Shown here: one piece after another, positions 1 through 9,139 of the stretch | Position numbering within the stretch: the stretch's first letter is position 1 | Layout: every line of letters begins with the position of its first letter | NCBI GenBank assembly: GCA_937889015.1 | Contig: CALARR010000208.1 | Coordinates: forward strand, 24,433 to 88,432 | Origin: an uncultured Planctomycetales bacterium | GTDB taxonomy: Bacteria; Planctomycetota; Planctomycetia; Pirellulales; Thermoguttaceae | Direction: 5' to 3' | Length of the DNA: 64,000 nucleotides | Notes under the pieces: generated by a model | What the model was told of the DNA's origin: nothing | Database searches by the model: none | What the model saw: the letters and a program-made list of their open reading frames with translations, nothing else | Made by a program: the position numbers and the translations under genes

Positions 1-147
1 GCGGAGTTCCAGGAGCTTGCTCGGCGTTGCCTGAGCGGCCGGGGCAGGCACCGGCTTGGTTTCGGGCGTGGGGTCGGCTGCCTGGGCCAGGCAGCCCAGA
101 CCGATCGCCAGGCAGGCCAGGATCGGCGTCCAATGTCGCGTGCTCAT
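1..147 (-). CDS. Exported protein, N-terminal 49 residues only
   Basis: The reading frame starts at an ATG at 147 and runs off the left edge, so only the N-terminus is visible. It begins MSTRHWTPILACLAIGLGCL and continues with AQAADP, a typical Sec signal peptide with a likely cleavage after AQA. The mature part that can be seen is rich in Pro, Ala and Thr, like a linker. A GGATGG-like ribosome site lies just upstream. It is divergent from the DUF4838 gene on the other strand. Function cannot be judged from this fragment. Confidence 0.6.
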   Translation of the reverse strand, partial: MSTRHWTPILACLAIGLGCLAQAADPTPETKPVPAPAAQATPSKLLELR

Positions 148-532
148 GATATCCATCCTTTCTGTAGGGCTTGCAGCCCGCGTCAGCCCCGTTGGAGGCA
201 CTGGGCTGCAAAAGGTACACACTGCCAGGGCCGCATGCGTTCTCGGATTTCACACTCCCCAGGGTTGGTTCGGTTGCCATCGGCACACTCGATCCGGCTA
301 TCCATCCCCGTCGCGCCTCGCCGGATCGCTGGCGGCCCATTGAAATCCGCAACGCCATTCTGTAAGGGCAACTTGCGTGCCAATGGGAGCGGCGGTAAAA
401 CTGGGCTTGCTGGCTTCCTTGGATTTCAGCATGGCCAATGGCCCAAGCGATTTCGCTGCACGCCTGCCAGTGAAGGCATTGCCCAGAGCACCCCGGCTGT
501 TTCCTACCTTGACTCGTGTTCGGAGTCCCACC
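148..532. other. Intergenic region between divergent genes
   Basis: This 385-base stretch separates the left-edge gene from the DUF4838 gene. The DUF4838 frame is open upstream to an ATG at 377, but the extra 52 residues look nothing like a signal peptide, so the region is treated as the shared promoter and leader region. No convincing promoter boxes or further gene seen. Confidence 0.4.
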
Positions 533-3181
533 ATGCCACGCGTTCATCTGTCGTTGCCGATCCATTCACTGCGGCCTGTTTTGCGATCCGCATGGAGCAT
601 CGCGATTGCTGCGAGTTGTGTTCTGTGCTGTGGTGCGAGCTGGGCACTGGGCGCGGTGGATGTCGTGAGTGCAGGCCAAGCACGGGCCGTGGTCGTCCTG
701 CCGGAGAACTGCCAGGCCGTCGTGCGGTACGCCGCCGAGGAGTTGGTCTACCATGTGGCCAAGGCGACGGGAGTCAAGTTGGCGGTGGTCACCGAGGGGC
801 AGGAGCCGCCGCAGCCAGCCGGTCGCGTCTATCTGGGGCCGACCAGCGCAGCCAGGAAGGCGGGAATCGATGCCGCGCAACTCGCGCCGGACAGCTTCAG
901 GCTGCGGACCTTGGGTTCGACGTTGTTTGTTGTGGGCCGCGACAGCCCAGGCAAACCGCTTTCGCCCGACACCCTGGCCGGCACGCTGTTCGGTGTGTAC
1001 GAGCTCCTGGAGCGTGTGTTGGGGGTGCGCTGGCTGTGGCCGGGAGAGTTGGGCGAGCATGTGCCGAAGACGGCTGAAGTGCGTATTTGCGACTTGGACG
1101 AGACGATCGCCCCGCGGCTGATCATTCGCCGGTTGCGGAGCACGCTCGACGGGCGTCCGGCGGCGGCCAACACCGAAGACGGTTTTTCGCGCGCAGCGCT
1201 GGCCAAGGCCCGAGCGGACGAGGCACGCTGGCTGCGGCGGCAACGGATGGGCCATTCGCGCACGATGCGTTGGGGTCACGCCTTCACCGCCTGGTGGCAG
1301 AAATACGGCCAGGAGCATCCCGAGTGGTTCAACCTGCTGGAAGACGGTCAGCGCAAGCCACAGAGTCGCGACAGCTCGCGGATTGCGATGTGCGTTTCCA
1401 ATCTGGGACTGCACGAACAGATCGTGAAGAACTGGCTGGAGGCCTGCCAGGCGCGGCCTGAGGCCAAACCGAACATCAACGGCTGCGAGAACGACGTCTA
1501 CGGCCGGTGCCAGTGCGCGGCCTGCCGGGCATGGGACGTGCCACGGACCGATACGGAACAGTACTCCGACCGTTTTTCGCGTTATGGGATCGTCTCGGAC
1601 CGCTACGCGCGATTCTGGCGCACGCTTCAAGAACTGGCTGCCCGGCATGACCCGGACGTGATCGTGGCCGGTTACGCCTATGTGAACTACGCCGCGCCGC
1701 CGGTCCGCGAGAAGCTCAACGACCACGTGTGGATCGGCCTGGTGCCGGACAGCTTCTACCCGCGCACAGCCGAGGAGCATCGCGTGTGTTTGGACATGTG
1801 GCAAGGCTGGGCGCGCACGGGCTGCAAGCTGTTCCTGCGTCCTAACTACACGTTGGACGGCTATTGCATGCCCTACCTCTACACACACCAGTTCGCGGAG
1901 GAGTTCGCGCATCACGCGCGCCACGGCATGATCGCCACGGATTTCGACTCGTTGACCGCGATGTGGGCCGCACAGGGCCCGCAGCTCTACCTCTTCGCGC
2001 GCTGGCAGAATTGCCTGGACCGGCCGGTGGACGAGGTGCTGGCGGAGTATTACGCCGGATTCGGCCCGGCGGCGCAGGCCGTGCAGGCGTACTTCGACTA
2101 CTGGGAACGGTACTGTATGGGCCATTTCCAGGAGTTCCGCGAAGCGGCCAAGCAGACCGGCGGAAAGTGGTCCAGCTTCCCGCGCTATAGCCATCTGTGT
2201 TTCACTGCAGACGCGATTGGCCGGGGCTACGCGATTCTCGACCAGGCGAAGCAGGCGGCGGCCAACGATGAGGTGGCCGCGGCGAGGGTCGAGTTTCTCC
2301 GCAAGGGCCTGGTCCACGCCGACAAGTCGGCCGCGGCGGCTCGCGCTCAGATCCAAGGCGACTTCCTCGCGACGCAACAGGCGCTGGCCGATCTGCGCAG
2401 CTATCGCCGCCAAATCGCCGAGGACAACGTGGCCAACCTGGCCTACTGTCTCTTCCTGGAACAACGGGCCTTTGGGGCGACGGTCCGCGATGTTCTCTAT
2501 CGCGGGCAGCCGCTGAAGGCGATGGCCGCCAGCGTGCCGCCGGGGGACCTGCAGCCGATTTCACTTCGGGGCCACTATGGTTGCGTGGCCCTGCTCAAGC
2601 CGGGCGAACGGTTCCAAGCCACGATCACCACACGCCGGGTGGGCGCCAATCCCAAGCCCATCGAGTGGAGCCTCATGTCGCCCGAACAACAAGTGCTGGC
2701 CAAGGGCGAGATCCCCGCGGGCAAGCCGGCGTCCATCGATGTCCCGGCTCCGCAGGAAGGCATCCACAACTTGATCCTTAGCACCAATGCAAATCTGGCG
2801 CAGCTCACGCTGCAGAACGAGCATGCCGTGATCCTCGGCCGCCAGTTGGGACTGCTGAAAGCCAGTGGACCGATGTACTTCTTCGTCCCCGAGTCGACCA
2901 AGAGCTTCCAGATCAAACTGGAATCGCCCAGTCCGGGGGAGACGGCCAAGGTTGCGGTACTCGATCCGCAGGGGCGCGAGATCGCCTCGGGTGACACGGG
3001 CGAGCAGAAGGAAGCGACGCTGAAGATCGTTGTCCCGCGGGGACAAGCCGGCAAGGCCTGGTCGGTGGTGCCCGCCAGTGGGCCGAAAGGCGTATGGGAG
3101 GACTACACGATCACCCTGGGTGGCGAATTGCCGCCCTACTGGGGCTTTCAGCCAGAGCGGCTGCTGATCCCCGGTCGGTGA
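533..3181 (+). CDS. Exported DUF4838 / GH67 N-domain-like protein
   Basis: Large exported protein of 882 residues, probably acting on glycans in the periplasm or at the surface. The start at 533 is chosen because it gives a signal peptide (RSAWSIAIAASCVLCCGASWALG, split here by its hydrophobic core around residues 20-40); an upstream in-frame ATG at 377 would bury it. Residues about 45-160 resemble the alpha-glucuronidase N-terminal domain (NYAAEEL-like stretch, FGVYELLERVLGVRWLWPG). The middle part carries the Cys-rich motif GRCQCAACRAW near residue 325, typical of DUF4838. A beta-rich C-terminal domain follows. The DUF4838 family is common in Planctomycetota and Bacteroidota but its reaction is not established. 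The next gene follows 63 bases later and is probably co-transcribed. Confidence 0.8.
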   Translation: MPRVHLSLPIHSLRPVLRSAWSIAIAASCVLCCGASWALGAVDVVSAGQARAVVVLPENCQAVVRYAAEELVYHVAKATGVKLAVVTEGQEPPQPAGRVYLGPTSAARKAGIDAAQLAPDSFRLRTLGSTLFVVGRDSPGKPLSPDTLAGTLFGVYELLERVLGVRWLWPGELGEHVPKTAEVRICDLDETIAPRLIIRRLRSTLDGRPAAANTEDGFSRAALAKARADEARWLRRQRMGHSRTMRWGHAFTAWWQKYGQEHPEWFNLLEDGQRKPQSRDSSRIAMCVSNLGLHEQIVKNWLEACQARPEAKPNINGCENDVYGRCQCAACRAWDVPRTDTEQYSDRFSRYGIVSDRYARFWRTLQELAARHDPDVIVAGYAYVNYAAPPVREKLNDHVWIGLVPDSFYPRTAEEHRVCLDMWQGWARTGCKLFLRPNYTLDGYCMPYLYTHQFAEEFAHHARHGMIATDFDSLTAMWAAQGPQLYLFARWQNCLDRPVDEVLAEYYAGFGPAAQAVQAYFDYWERYCMGHFQEFREAAKQTGGKWSSFPRYSHLCFTADAIGRGYAILDQAKQAAANDEVAAARVEFLRKGLVHADKSAAAARAQIQGDFLATQQALADLRSYRRQIAEDNVANLAYCLFLEQRAFGATVRDVLYRGQPLKAMAASVPPGDLQPISLRGHYGCVALLKPGERFQATITTRRVGANPKPIEWSLMSPEQQVLAKGEIPAGKPASIDVPAPQEGIHNLILSTNANLAQLTLQNEHAVILGRQLGLLKASGPMYFFVPESTKSFQIKLESPSPGETAKVAVLDPQGREIASGDTGEQKEATLKIVVPRGQAGKAWSVVPASGPKGVWEDYTITLGGELPPYWGFQPERLLIPGR

Positions 3182-3244
3182 AAGGCGTCGAGCCCGCGGT
3201 GACCGCCGGCCACGGTGTTGTCTCGTCGTTTCAGGAGACTCAGC

Positions 3245-4570
3245 ATGCGTTTGTCGCGACTGGCGGCTCTGATTCTCGTGTGTTGCCCGCACGACGTTGC
3301 GGCGCAGTCGGCGGCCCCGCCCCTGGCGCAGCGCGTGCAGCGGCTGTGCGAGGCCTATTGGCAAGGCTTTGGCAGCGCGGAGACGCTTGTCCTGTATCAC
3401 CACCGGCTGGATGGGCCGCGGGGCATTGCGGCCCTGGCCGATCCGCGGGAGATCGCCGCGGGCACGGTCCGCGGCAAACCGATGCCCTACGGCTACGGCT
3501 CGGGCATTCAGGACGTTGTTCTGGAGAATGGCCAACTGCTGTTCGCGCTGTGCGATGCGCAGGAAGCGACGGGCGATGCGTACTTTGCCGAGTTGGCACG
3601 ACGGCTGTTCGCCGGTCTGCGGCGCGTGGCCACGTTGAGCCCCGAACCCGGTTTTGTTCCGCGCGGTCCCCATCCCGACGGCAAGAGCTACTATCGCGAT
3701 TCGTCGCGCGACCAGCACGCGGCCTTTGTCGAAGCCTTGTGGCGTTACTCGCGCTGGCCCTTGGCCACGGACGAGGACCGGCGGTTCGCCGCCGATCAGC
3801 TTGACAAGTTCGCGCAACGCATGCAGCGCAACGGCTGGCAGATCCTGGTCGAGGACAACAGCCGGCAGGCGCACGTGGGGTTCTGCTGGCTGCAGCCGAC
3901 GAGCATCGGCGCGGCCAGCCTGTTGTCGGCCCTGGCGCAAGTGGTTCAGGCCACCGGGAGTGCGGATTGGCGTGCGGAATACGAACGCCTCAGCGAGGAG
4001 AAGGACAGGCTGCGGTGGCGCGTCCTGCTGCATCCTGACGGCGCCCAGTGGCGGAGCATGACTCTCTACAGCAACCAGTTTGCCCAGGCCCTGGAGGCCC
4101 TGCGGCGAGCGGAATCGGATCCGCAGCGACGCCAGCAAATCCACGATCTGTTGCGGCGGAGGGCCTTGCGGGCCATCGAGGGGAATGTCTTCGATCCTGA
4201 ATGCTGGCGGCGGCTGGATTGGGCCGGCCAGCAGGACGAGACGCAGATCGAGCCGCAATTGAAGAGCCTGGGCATCTCGCTGGGCGAGCCAGCCACAGCG
4301 CTCGAGTTGCACCAGAAGTTCGATGTCGGTCGCTGGCGGCAGGCCGACACGGCCGGGCAGAACATGTACGGCAAGCTCTGCTTCGGGCTGGCCACAGTGG
4401 CGTGCCACGAAGCCCTGTTGTGTGGCGATAAGGACCTGGTGCAGCGTGTGGCCCCGACCGTCGAGCGGATGGTCGACCAGATGCTGGCCCTGGACAGGGA
4501 TTACCAGCAGGGAGAGAACTTGAATCGAGCCACGCTGCTGGGCGTATTGCTGAGAGGCTGCAAGCGGTAA
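3245..4570 (+). CDS. Exported protein, likely alpha/alpha-toroid type, function unknown
   Basis: A 441-residue exported protein. The start at 3245 is preceded by AGGAG at 3233-3237 with ideal spacing, and gives the signal peptide RLAALILVCCPHDVAAQS; an upstream ATG at 3215 is less likely. The rest is mostly helical with repeated Trp, Tyr and Arg-rich amphipathic segments (EALWRYSRWPL, QFAQALEALRRAE), as in six-hairpin glycosidases and lyases, but no catalytic signature was recognised. It lies directly behind the DUF4838 gene and may work on the same polymer; that link is inference. Confidence 0.65.
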   Translation: MRLSRLAALILVCCPHDVAAQSAAPPLAQRVQRLCEAYWQGFGSAETLVLYHHRLDGPRGIAALADPREIAAGTVRGKPMPYGYGSGIQDVVLENGQLLFALCDAQEATGDAYFAELARRLFAGLRRVATLSPEPGFVPRGPHPDGKSYYRDSSRDQHAAFVEALWRYSRWPLATDEDRRFAADQLDKFAQRMQRNGWQILVEDNSRQAHVGFCWLQPTSIGAASLLSALAQVVQATGSADWRAEYERLSEEKDRLRWRVLLHPDGAQWRSMTLYSNQFAQALEALRRAESDPQRRQQIHDLLRRRALRAIEGNVFDPECWRRLDWAGQQDETQIEPQLKSLGISLGEPATALELHQKFDVGRWRQADTAGQNMYGKLCFGLATVACHEALLCGDKDLVQRVAPTVERMVDQMLALDRDYQQGENLNRATLLGVLLRGCKR

Positions 4571-4663
4571 TGCCGCAGGTACAAGACCGGCCGAAAGGTC
4601 CAAGAAAGCGCACCAGCGCGCCCGCCATCACGCGGACGCGCCGGTCAAAGGTCATCTGAAAGA

Positions 4664-6823
4664 CTAGCGTCGATCACGGGCCACGTAGCACCGTAGCGAA
4701 CGGGCTTCGAGCATGACGGCGCGATCGGCCGGCAGGGGAGGCCCGCCCAAATCCGGAAAGATGTCATCCGGAGTCTTGGCCGAGGTATCGACGAACAACC
4801 GCCAGTCCTCGCCGCTGGCTGCCGCCGGAACCTGGAACCGTCGCGGTTCGGTGCCGGCGTGCAGCATGAATAGGACATGATGGCAGGGAGGCTCCAGGGG
4901 CGCGGTGGGCACGGCCGCCAGCAGGCACATCAGGCTGCGCTCCTCCGGATTCCAGGAACATCCCTGCCCGTCGGGGTTGTACCAACTGACGTCGGGCAAG
5001 TCGCCTGTCTGCCGGGGCTTGCCAGTGAGGAAATTCTCCTGGCGGACGGTTGGTTCGGCGCGGCGGAAGCCGATCAGCGCCTGGCAGAAGCGCATCAGAC
5101 TGCGATGCTTCTTCAGCAGGTCCCAATCGATCCAGGAGACCTCGTTGTCTTGGCAATAGGCGTTGTTGTTGCCCTGCTGGGTGCGACGAAATTCATCGCC
5201 AGCCACGAGCATGGGCACTCCCTGGCTAAGCATCAACGTGGCCAGGAAGTTCTTGATTTGCTGGTGCCGCACGCGTTCGATGGAACGGTGGGTCGTAGGT
5301 CCTTCAACTCCGTAGTTGTAGCTGTGGTTGTTGTTATCTCCGTCGCAATTGTTTTCGCCGTTGATTTCGTTGTGTTTGTGGTTATAGCTCACCAGATCGT
5401 TGAGCGTAAAACCGTCGTGCGAGGTCAGAAAATTGATGCTGTGGTAAGGCCGCCGGCCGCTGGGTTGATAGAGGTCGCTGGAGCCAGCCAAACGCGTGGC
5501 CAGGGCGCCGGTCATGCGGCCGTCGCCGCGCCAATACTGGCGCACGTCGTCTCGGTAGCGGCCGTTCCATTCGGCCCAGCGCAGGCTGCCGAAAGTGCCC
5601 ACCTGATACGCGCCGGCCGCGTCCCAAGCCTCGGCGATGATTTTCGTGTCGGCCAGGAGAGGATCTTCGGCGATCGACTCGACGACCGGCGGGTTGGGAA
5701 CCAGATTTCCCTCGCGGTCGCGGCTGAGGATCGAGGCCAGGTCGAAGCGGAAGCCATCGACATGGTAGTTGTGCACCCAATGCCGCAGGCAATTGAAGAT
5801 CAATTCGCGGACGATGGGGTGATTGCCGTTGACTGTATTGCCGCAGCCCGAGTAGTTGCGGTAGTGCCCGCCGTTTTCGAGCATGTAGTAGACGCGGTTC
5901 TCCAGCCCCTTGAAGCTGAAGGTGGGGCCTTGCTCGTTGCCTTCGGCGGTGTGGTTGAGCACCACGTCCAGGATGACTTCGATTCCGGCCTGGTGCAGGG
6001 CCATGACCATCTCTTTGAATTCCCGCACCTGGGCGCCCGGTTCGCGCGAATAGGCGTAGCCGCGATGGGGACTGAAGAAGGCCAGGGGATCGTAGCCCCA
6101 GTAGTTGGAGCGGGGCGGCTTTTGGCCCAAGTAGTCCAGGCTGGAGAATTCGTGCACGGGCATCAATTCGACGGCGGTGACTCCCAACGATTGAAGGTAG
6201 GGGATCTTCTCGATCAGTCCGCGGTAGGTGCCCGGATGTTGGACTTCGCTATTGCCTCGGCAGGTGAACCCGCGGACGTGGACTTCGTAGATCACCGTTT
6301 CCGGAAGACTGCGGCGGAGGTGCCGGTCGCCCTGCCAGTCGAAGGTGTCGTCGACGACGACGCACCGCGGCGGGCGCACAATGCCGTCCGCCGCAGGCAT
6401 GAACTCACCTGCCAGCGCCTTGGCATAAGGGTCGATCAGGCGAGCCTGGCTTTGGAAGCGGTGGCCGCGATGGGGTTCATAGGGCCCCTCGGCCTGGAGA
6501 TGATAGAGCTGGCCGGGCCGGATGTCCGGCACGAACAGGCTCCAGATGTCTCCCCAGCGATTCAGGTCTGGGTCGAAATCGACGACGGTGGTGGGGTCCG
6601 GGTCTTCCAGGCGCGTGTAAAGGAGCACGCGCATGGCCGTTGCCGAACGGCTGAAGACGACAAACTGTACTCCCCCTTCGCGGACAATCGCACCGTACGG
6701 AAGAGGGTAATCGAAGCGGAGCATCGCCGGTGGGCAGTAGGGAGAAAAGGACTCCAGCGCGGACAGAGAATCGCTCAAGCCGTCCGCCGGGTAAGCATAC
6801 CATTCGTTAGAGAAGAGCGTCAT
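4664..6823 (-). CDS. glgX: Glycogen debranching enzyme (isoamylase type, GH13)
   Basis: Hydrolyses alpha-1,6 branch points in glycogen or limit dextrin in the cytoplasm. All four GH13 regions are present: DVVLNHTAEG (region I), GFRFDLAS with the Asp nucleophile (II), IIAEAWDA with the Glu acid/base (III) and FLTSHDGF (IV). An N-terminal beta domain (PYGAIVREGGVQFVVFS) of the isoamylase type precedes the barrel. Length of 719 residues fits the GlgX/TreX family. The start at 6823 (MTLFSNEW) is a choice; an in-frame ATG at 6895 adds 24 residues and neither has a good ribosome site. The gene stands alone, convergent with the preceding gene. Confidence 0.92.
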   Translation of the reverse strand: MTLFSNEWYAYPADGLSDSLSALESFSPYCPPAMLRFDYPLPYGAIVREGGVQFVVFSRSATAMRVLLYTRLEDPDPTTVVDFDPDLNRWGDIWSLFVPDIRPGQLYHLQAEGPYEPHRGHRFQSQARLIDPYAKALAGEFMPAADGIVRPPRCVVVDDTFDWQGDRHLRRSLPETVIYEVHVRGFTCRGNSEVQHPGTYRGLIEKIPYLQSLGVTAVELMPVHEFSSLDYLGQKPPRSNYWGYDPLAFFSPHRGYAYSREPGAQVREFKEMVMALHQAGIEVILDVVLNHTAEGNEQGPTFSFKGLENRVYYMLENGGHYRNYSGCGNTVNGNHPIVRELIFNCLRHWVHNYHVDGFRFDLASILSRDREGNLVPNPPVVESIAEDPLLADTKIIAEAWDAAGAYQVGTFGSLRWAEWNGRYRDDVRQYWRGDGRMTGALATRLAGSSDLYQPSGRRPYHSINFLTSHDGFTLNDLVSYNHKHNEINGENNCDGDNNNHSYNYGVEGPTTHRSIERVRHQQIKNFLATLMLSQGVPMLVAGDEFRRTQQGNNNAYCQDNEVSWIDWDLLKKHRSLMRFCQALIGFRRAEPTVRQENFLTGKPRQTGDLPDVSWYNPDGQGCSWNPEERSLMCLLAAVPTAPLEPPCHHVLFMLHAGTEPRRFQVPAAASGEDWRLFVDTSAKTPDDIFPDLGGPPLPADRAVMLEARSLRCYVARDRR

Positions 6824-7325
6824 AGTGGTCACGTCAAAGGCGGGTTGCGGGAATTGGGGTCTTTCGTGGCCACCCCCAATGCTGAGGGCAAACATCGCCC
6901 GGACTGATGTCCGACGGACGTCCTATTGAGCGCACCAGGAATAGGCGGCACAATCCGACCATCGGCGTCTGCCAGGCGACCTCATGTAATTCGGCAGGGG
7001 ATGATCGTAAACGAAAGGAAGCCGCGTCCCGGCGGCTCAATCCACACGCCTGTTCCTGTCACAACTAACTGTCACAACAGGACCGACTTGGGGCGATGCA
7101 ACCGGACTTCTCGGTCCACTCGCCGGTGCAGAGCGCCGGAAGGAGCCGGGAAACCATCAGACTCTCGATGGCCGGGCCAAACCGGAAGAAGCACGCAAGT
7201 GGAGCCGCCGGCAGCGTCGAGGCAGAAGACGAGAGGTTTGGAGAACCCAAGAAACGCAACAGACGGCGTCCTGGCGTCAGGATGCCGTCTGCTGCAGGTA
7301 GGCCATTGTCGACGGAGCGCGACGT
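6824..7325. other. Intergenic region containing a terminator
   Basis: About 500 bases between glgX and the cytochrome-like gene, both on the minus strand. Apart from the terminator hairpin at 7260-7291 nothing coding was supported. The part near 6824-7000 should hold the glgX promoter, but no clear boxes were seen. Confidence 0.4.
7250..7291 (-). terminator. Rho-independent-like terminator of the cytochrome-like gene
   Basis: A 14-base-pair stem with one G-U pair is formed by 7260-7273 and 7278-7291 around the four-base loop GCGT. On the minus strand it lies 34 bases after the stop codon at 7326 and is followed by a T-rich tail (TTGCGTTTCTTGG). Stem length and position fit a terminator; the tail is not an unbroken T run. 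Confidence 0.65.
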
Positions 7326-8105
7326 CTACTTGGCGGCCTCTTCCTTGTGGAAGACGGCGTGGCAGTCGTCGCAACTCTGGGTGAGCTTCTTGGTGGCGGC
7401 ATCCGCGGCCGCCTGATCGCCGGCGCGAATCGCCTTGTTCAACTCGCTGGCGGCTTGACGCATCTGGACGCAGAAATCGTACCACTGCTTGGCCTGCTCG
7501 TCGCTCTTGGTCACCGAGACGTCGACCATCGAGCCCTGGGCGATGACGGCCAGCACGGCCGAATAGCCGGCCGTATCCTTGGCATTGCTCTTGAAACGAG
7601 AGCCTTTGAGGTACCGCTTCATCTTGGTGTTGATCATCGGCACCTGCTTCATGAGTTGATCGAGGGCGGCCTTCTTCTCCCACTTCAGTTCGCCACCGGC
7701 CTTGCTCTGTGCGGCGACCTTGAGCTGCTCGACTGCTTTTTTGGCCGAGGCGTAGTCTTTGGCCGCGGCCACGTCCTGGGCTGCCTTGACCAAGGCAGCG
7801 GCGGCCGCCTTGTAGGGATTGTCGGTGTCGTGCAGGCCCAAGGCCAAAGCGATCAGCACCAAGGCGTTCGACTCCTTGGCGACCTTGCCTTCGGCGTCTT
7901 TGAACTCCTGTTCGGTGGCCACCGCCTTCTCCAGGCTGTCGATGTACTCGGGCACCTGGTTGGCCAGGTCTTCGGCCGGAGCGAATGTGGAGACCTGGGG
8001 AGCTTCCGGAGGCGGAGGCGCGGCCACGGCCGTCCCACCTACCACGATTGCCGTCGTCAGGAGGAGCCCCAACACCAACCCACCACGCACAGTGCTCGAC
8101 CTCAT
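7326..8105 (-). CDS. Exported cytochrome c'-like monoheme protein
   Basis: An exported protein of 259 residues with signal peptide (GLVLGLLLTTAIVVGGTAVA) and a single heme site CDDCH about 12 residues from the C-terminus. The C-terminal 130 residues look like the four-helix cytochrome c' fold, in which the CXXCH lies in the last helix; an extra helical region lies before it. The start codon is taken as the ATG at 8105, because the GGAG at 8112-8115 is six bases from it but directly abuts the ATG at 8111. Role likely electron transfer or gas/peroxide binding in the periplasm; partner unknown. It has its own terminator and no co-directional neighbour upstream within 270 bases. Confidence 0.75.
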   Translation of the reverse strand: MRSSTVRGGLVLGLLLTTAIVVGGTAVAAPPPPEAPQVSTFAPAEDLANQVPEYIDSLEKAVATEQEFKDAEGKVAKESNALVLIALALGLHDTDNPYKAAAAALVKAAQDVAAAKDYASAKKAVEQLKVAAQSKAGGELKWEKKAALDQLMKQVPMINTKMKRYLKGSRFKSNAKDTAGYSAVLAVIAQGSMVDVSVTKSDEQAKQWYDFCVQMRQAASELNKAIRAGDQAAADAATKKLTQSCDDCHAVFHKEEAAK

Positions 8106-8111
8106 CCGCAT

Positions 8112-8115
8112 CTCC
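8112..8115 (-). promoter_or_regulatory. Ribosome binding site deciding between two ATGs
   Basis: The GGAG core (in AAAGGAG) sits directly against the ATG at 8111 but six bases before the second ATG at 8105, so translation of the cytochrome-like protein should begin at 8105. Confidence 0.6.
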
Positions 8116-8384
8116 TTTCTATGTTGTGGTTCACCAGATTCTCAACAGTATTAACCTGTCCCAGAGGCCTGTCAAGAAAATACCGACATTGGGGGGCACA
8201 TAGGTCGTTGGTCCCGGTCTACCGCTTGCGCAAGGCCGACGTCGGGAAAGGTACGAAGAGTACCTCAAGGATCGGTTCCCCAAGGCCAAGGTGGCTAAGG
8301 CGATGGCGTGCGTGCACCGCCACCAGGCGGAGACCATGGCCATTGTGCGCAAGACGGCCCTGGCGAACAGGCCCAACCGCGGGG

Positions 8385-8813
8385 TCAACCGCTTGGCGGG
8401 GCGAGGGCGACTTTCAGCCGCAGGCAATTCTGTGCGCCATGCCGTTCGTAGTGGATCTCGTCCACCAGCGTGCGCACAAGGTGGATGCCCAGGCCGCCTT
8501 CGCGGCGACGCTCCAGGGGGGCGTTCAGGTCCGGTTCCGGGGCGGCCGTAGGATCGAAGGGCCGGCCATCGTCTTCGATCGCCATGTGCATGTGCGTTGT
8601 GTCGATCGCTCCGGTCACCTGAATACGATGTTCGCCGCTGTCGGCATAGCCCCACTTGACGATGTTCGCCAGCAGTTCGTCGAGGGCCAGGTCTACGGTC
8701 GCGATCACATCGCGGGAAACGCCCTGCTGCCTCAGGAACTCTCCTGCCGCCTGCGTGGCGCGCGGAAGTTCCGACATGCGGTTGGCGATCGACAGGGAGA
8801 ACGAGGGGCACAT
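8385..8813 (-). CDS. RsbW-type anti-sigma / serine kinase
   Basis: Small ATPase of the GHKL superfamily (142 residues), expected to bind a sigma factor or other target and to phosphorylate a STAS-domain antagonist. The N box is DLALDELLANIVKWGY (Glu46, Asn50), the G1 box EDDGRPFDP and the G2 box GGLGIHLVRTLVDE, all as in RsbW/SpoIIAB-like kinases. It follows the STAS gene by 19 bases on the same strand, and an SpoIIE-type phosphatase is encoded nearby at 11261, so a complete partner switch is present. No sigma factor gene is adjacent, so the regulated target is unknown. Confidence 0.88.
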   Translation of the reverse strand: MCPSFSLSIANRMSELPRATQAAGEFLRQQGVSRDVIATVDLALDELLANIVKWGYADSGEHRIQVTGAIDTTHMHMAIEDDGRPFDPTAAPEPDLNAPLERRREGGLGIHLVRTLVDEIHYERHGAQNCLRLKVALAPPSG

Positions 8814-8832
8814 AGGACGGCCGCGGCGTGTG

Positions 8833-9126
8833 TCACTTGTCCTGGAGCATCATGTCCAGGCCGGCAATCTTGAAGACGCGCTTGATGCTCGGGTTCAGGT
8901 TGACGACCTCGAACCCTTGATTGCCGGCCTGCTGATAGGCGTAGATGCACAATCGCAGGAAGGCGGAGCAGACGAAATCCACGCCTTTCAGGTCGAAGAC
9001 GACGGGCTTCTGCGGCGCGGTCACCGTGGCGCGCACCTCGGCTTCCATTTCCACGCAGAGGGCCGTGTCCAGGCGCCCCTGAAACTCGACAATCAGGACT
9101 TCGATCGGTTGACACGTCTGGGACAT
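8833..9126 (-). CDS. STAS-domain anti-sigma factor antagonist
   Basis: A 97-residue single-domain STAS protein (RsbV/SpoIIAA family). The core has GRLDTALCVEMEAEV, then VVFDLKGVDFVCSAFLRLCIY, where Ser54 occupies the position of the phosphorylated Ser in SpoIIAA. It should be phosphorylated by the RsbW-like kinase just downstream and dephosphorylated by the phosphatase at 11261. The start at 9126 (MSQTCQ) leaves 13 bases after the aldehyde dehydrogenase stop; longer starts up to 9249 would overlap that gene by over 100 bases and are unlikely. The usual Gly after the Ser is Ala here. Confidence 0.85.
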   Translation of the reverse strand: MSQTCQPIEVLIVEFQGRLDTALCVEMEAEVRATVTAPQKPVVFDLKGVDFVCSAFLRLCIYAYQQAGNQGFEVVNLNPSIKRVFKIAGLDMMLQDK

Positions 9127-9139
9127 GAGTGGCGCCTTT

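Noticed and set aside
566..2464. Long open frame antisense to the DUF4838 gene
   Set aside because: In GC-rich DNA the opposite strand of a real gene often stays open. The translation is Arg/Pro/Gln-rich with no family feature, while the plus-strand gene has a signal peptide and domain motifs.
4877..6907. 676-codon plus-strand frame antisense to glgX
   Set aside because: All four GH13 motifs are on the minus strand; the plus-strand translation is a Val/Gly/Asp-rich shadow.
8193..8816. Shared 12-base word GGGGCACATAGG at 8193-8204 and 8805-8816
   Set aside because: Flanking sequence is not shared and no mobile element lies between; most likely coincidence.
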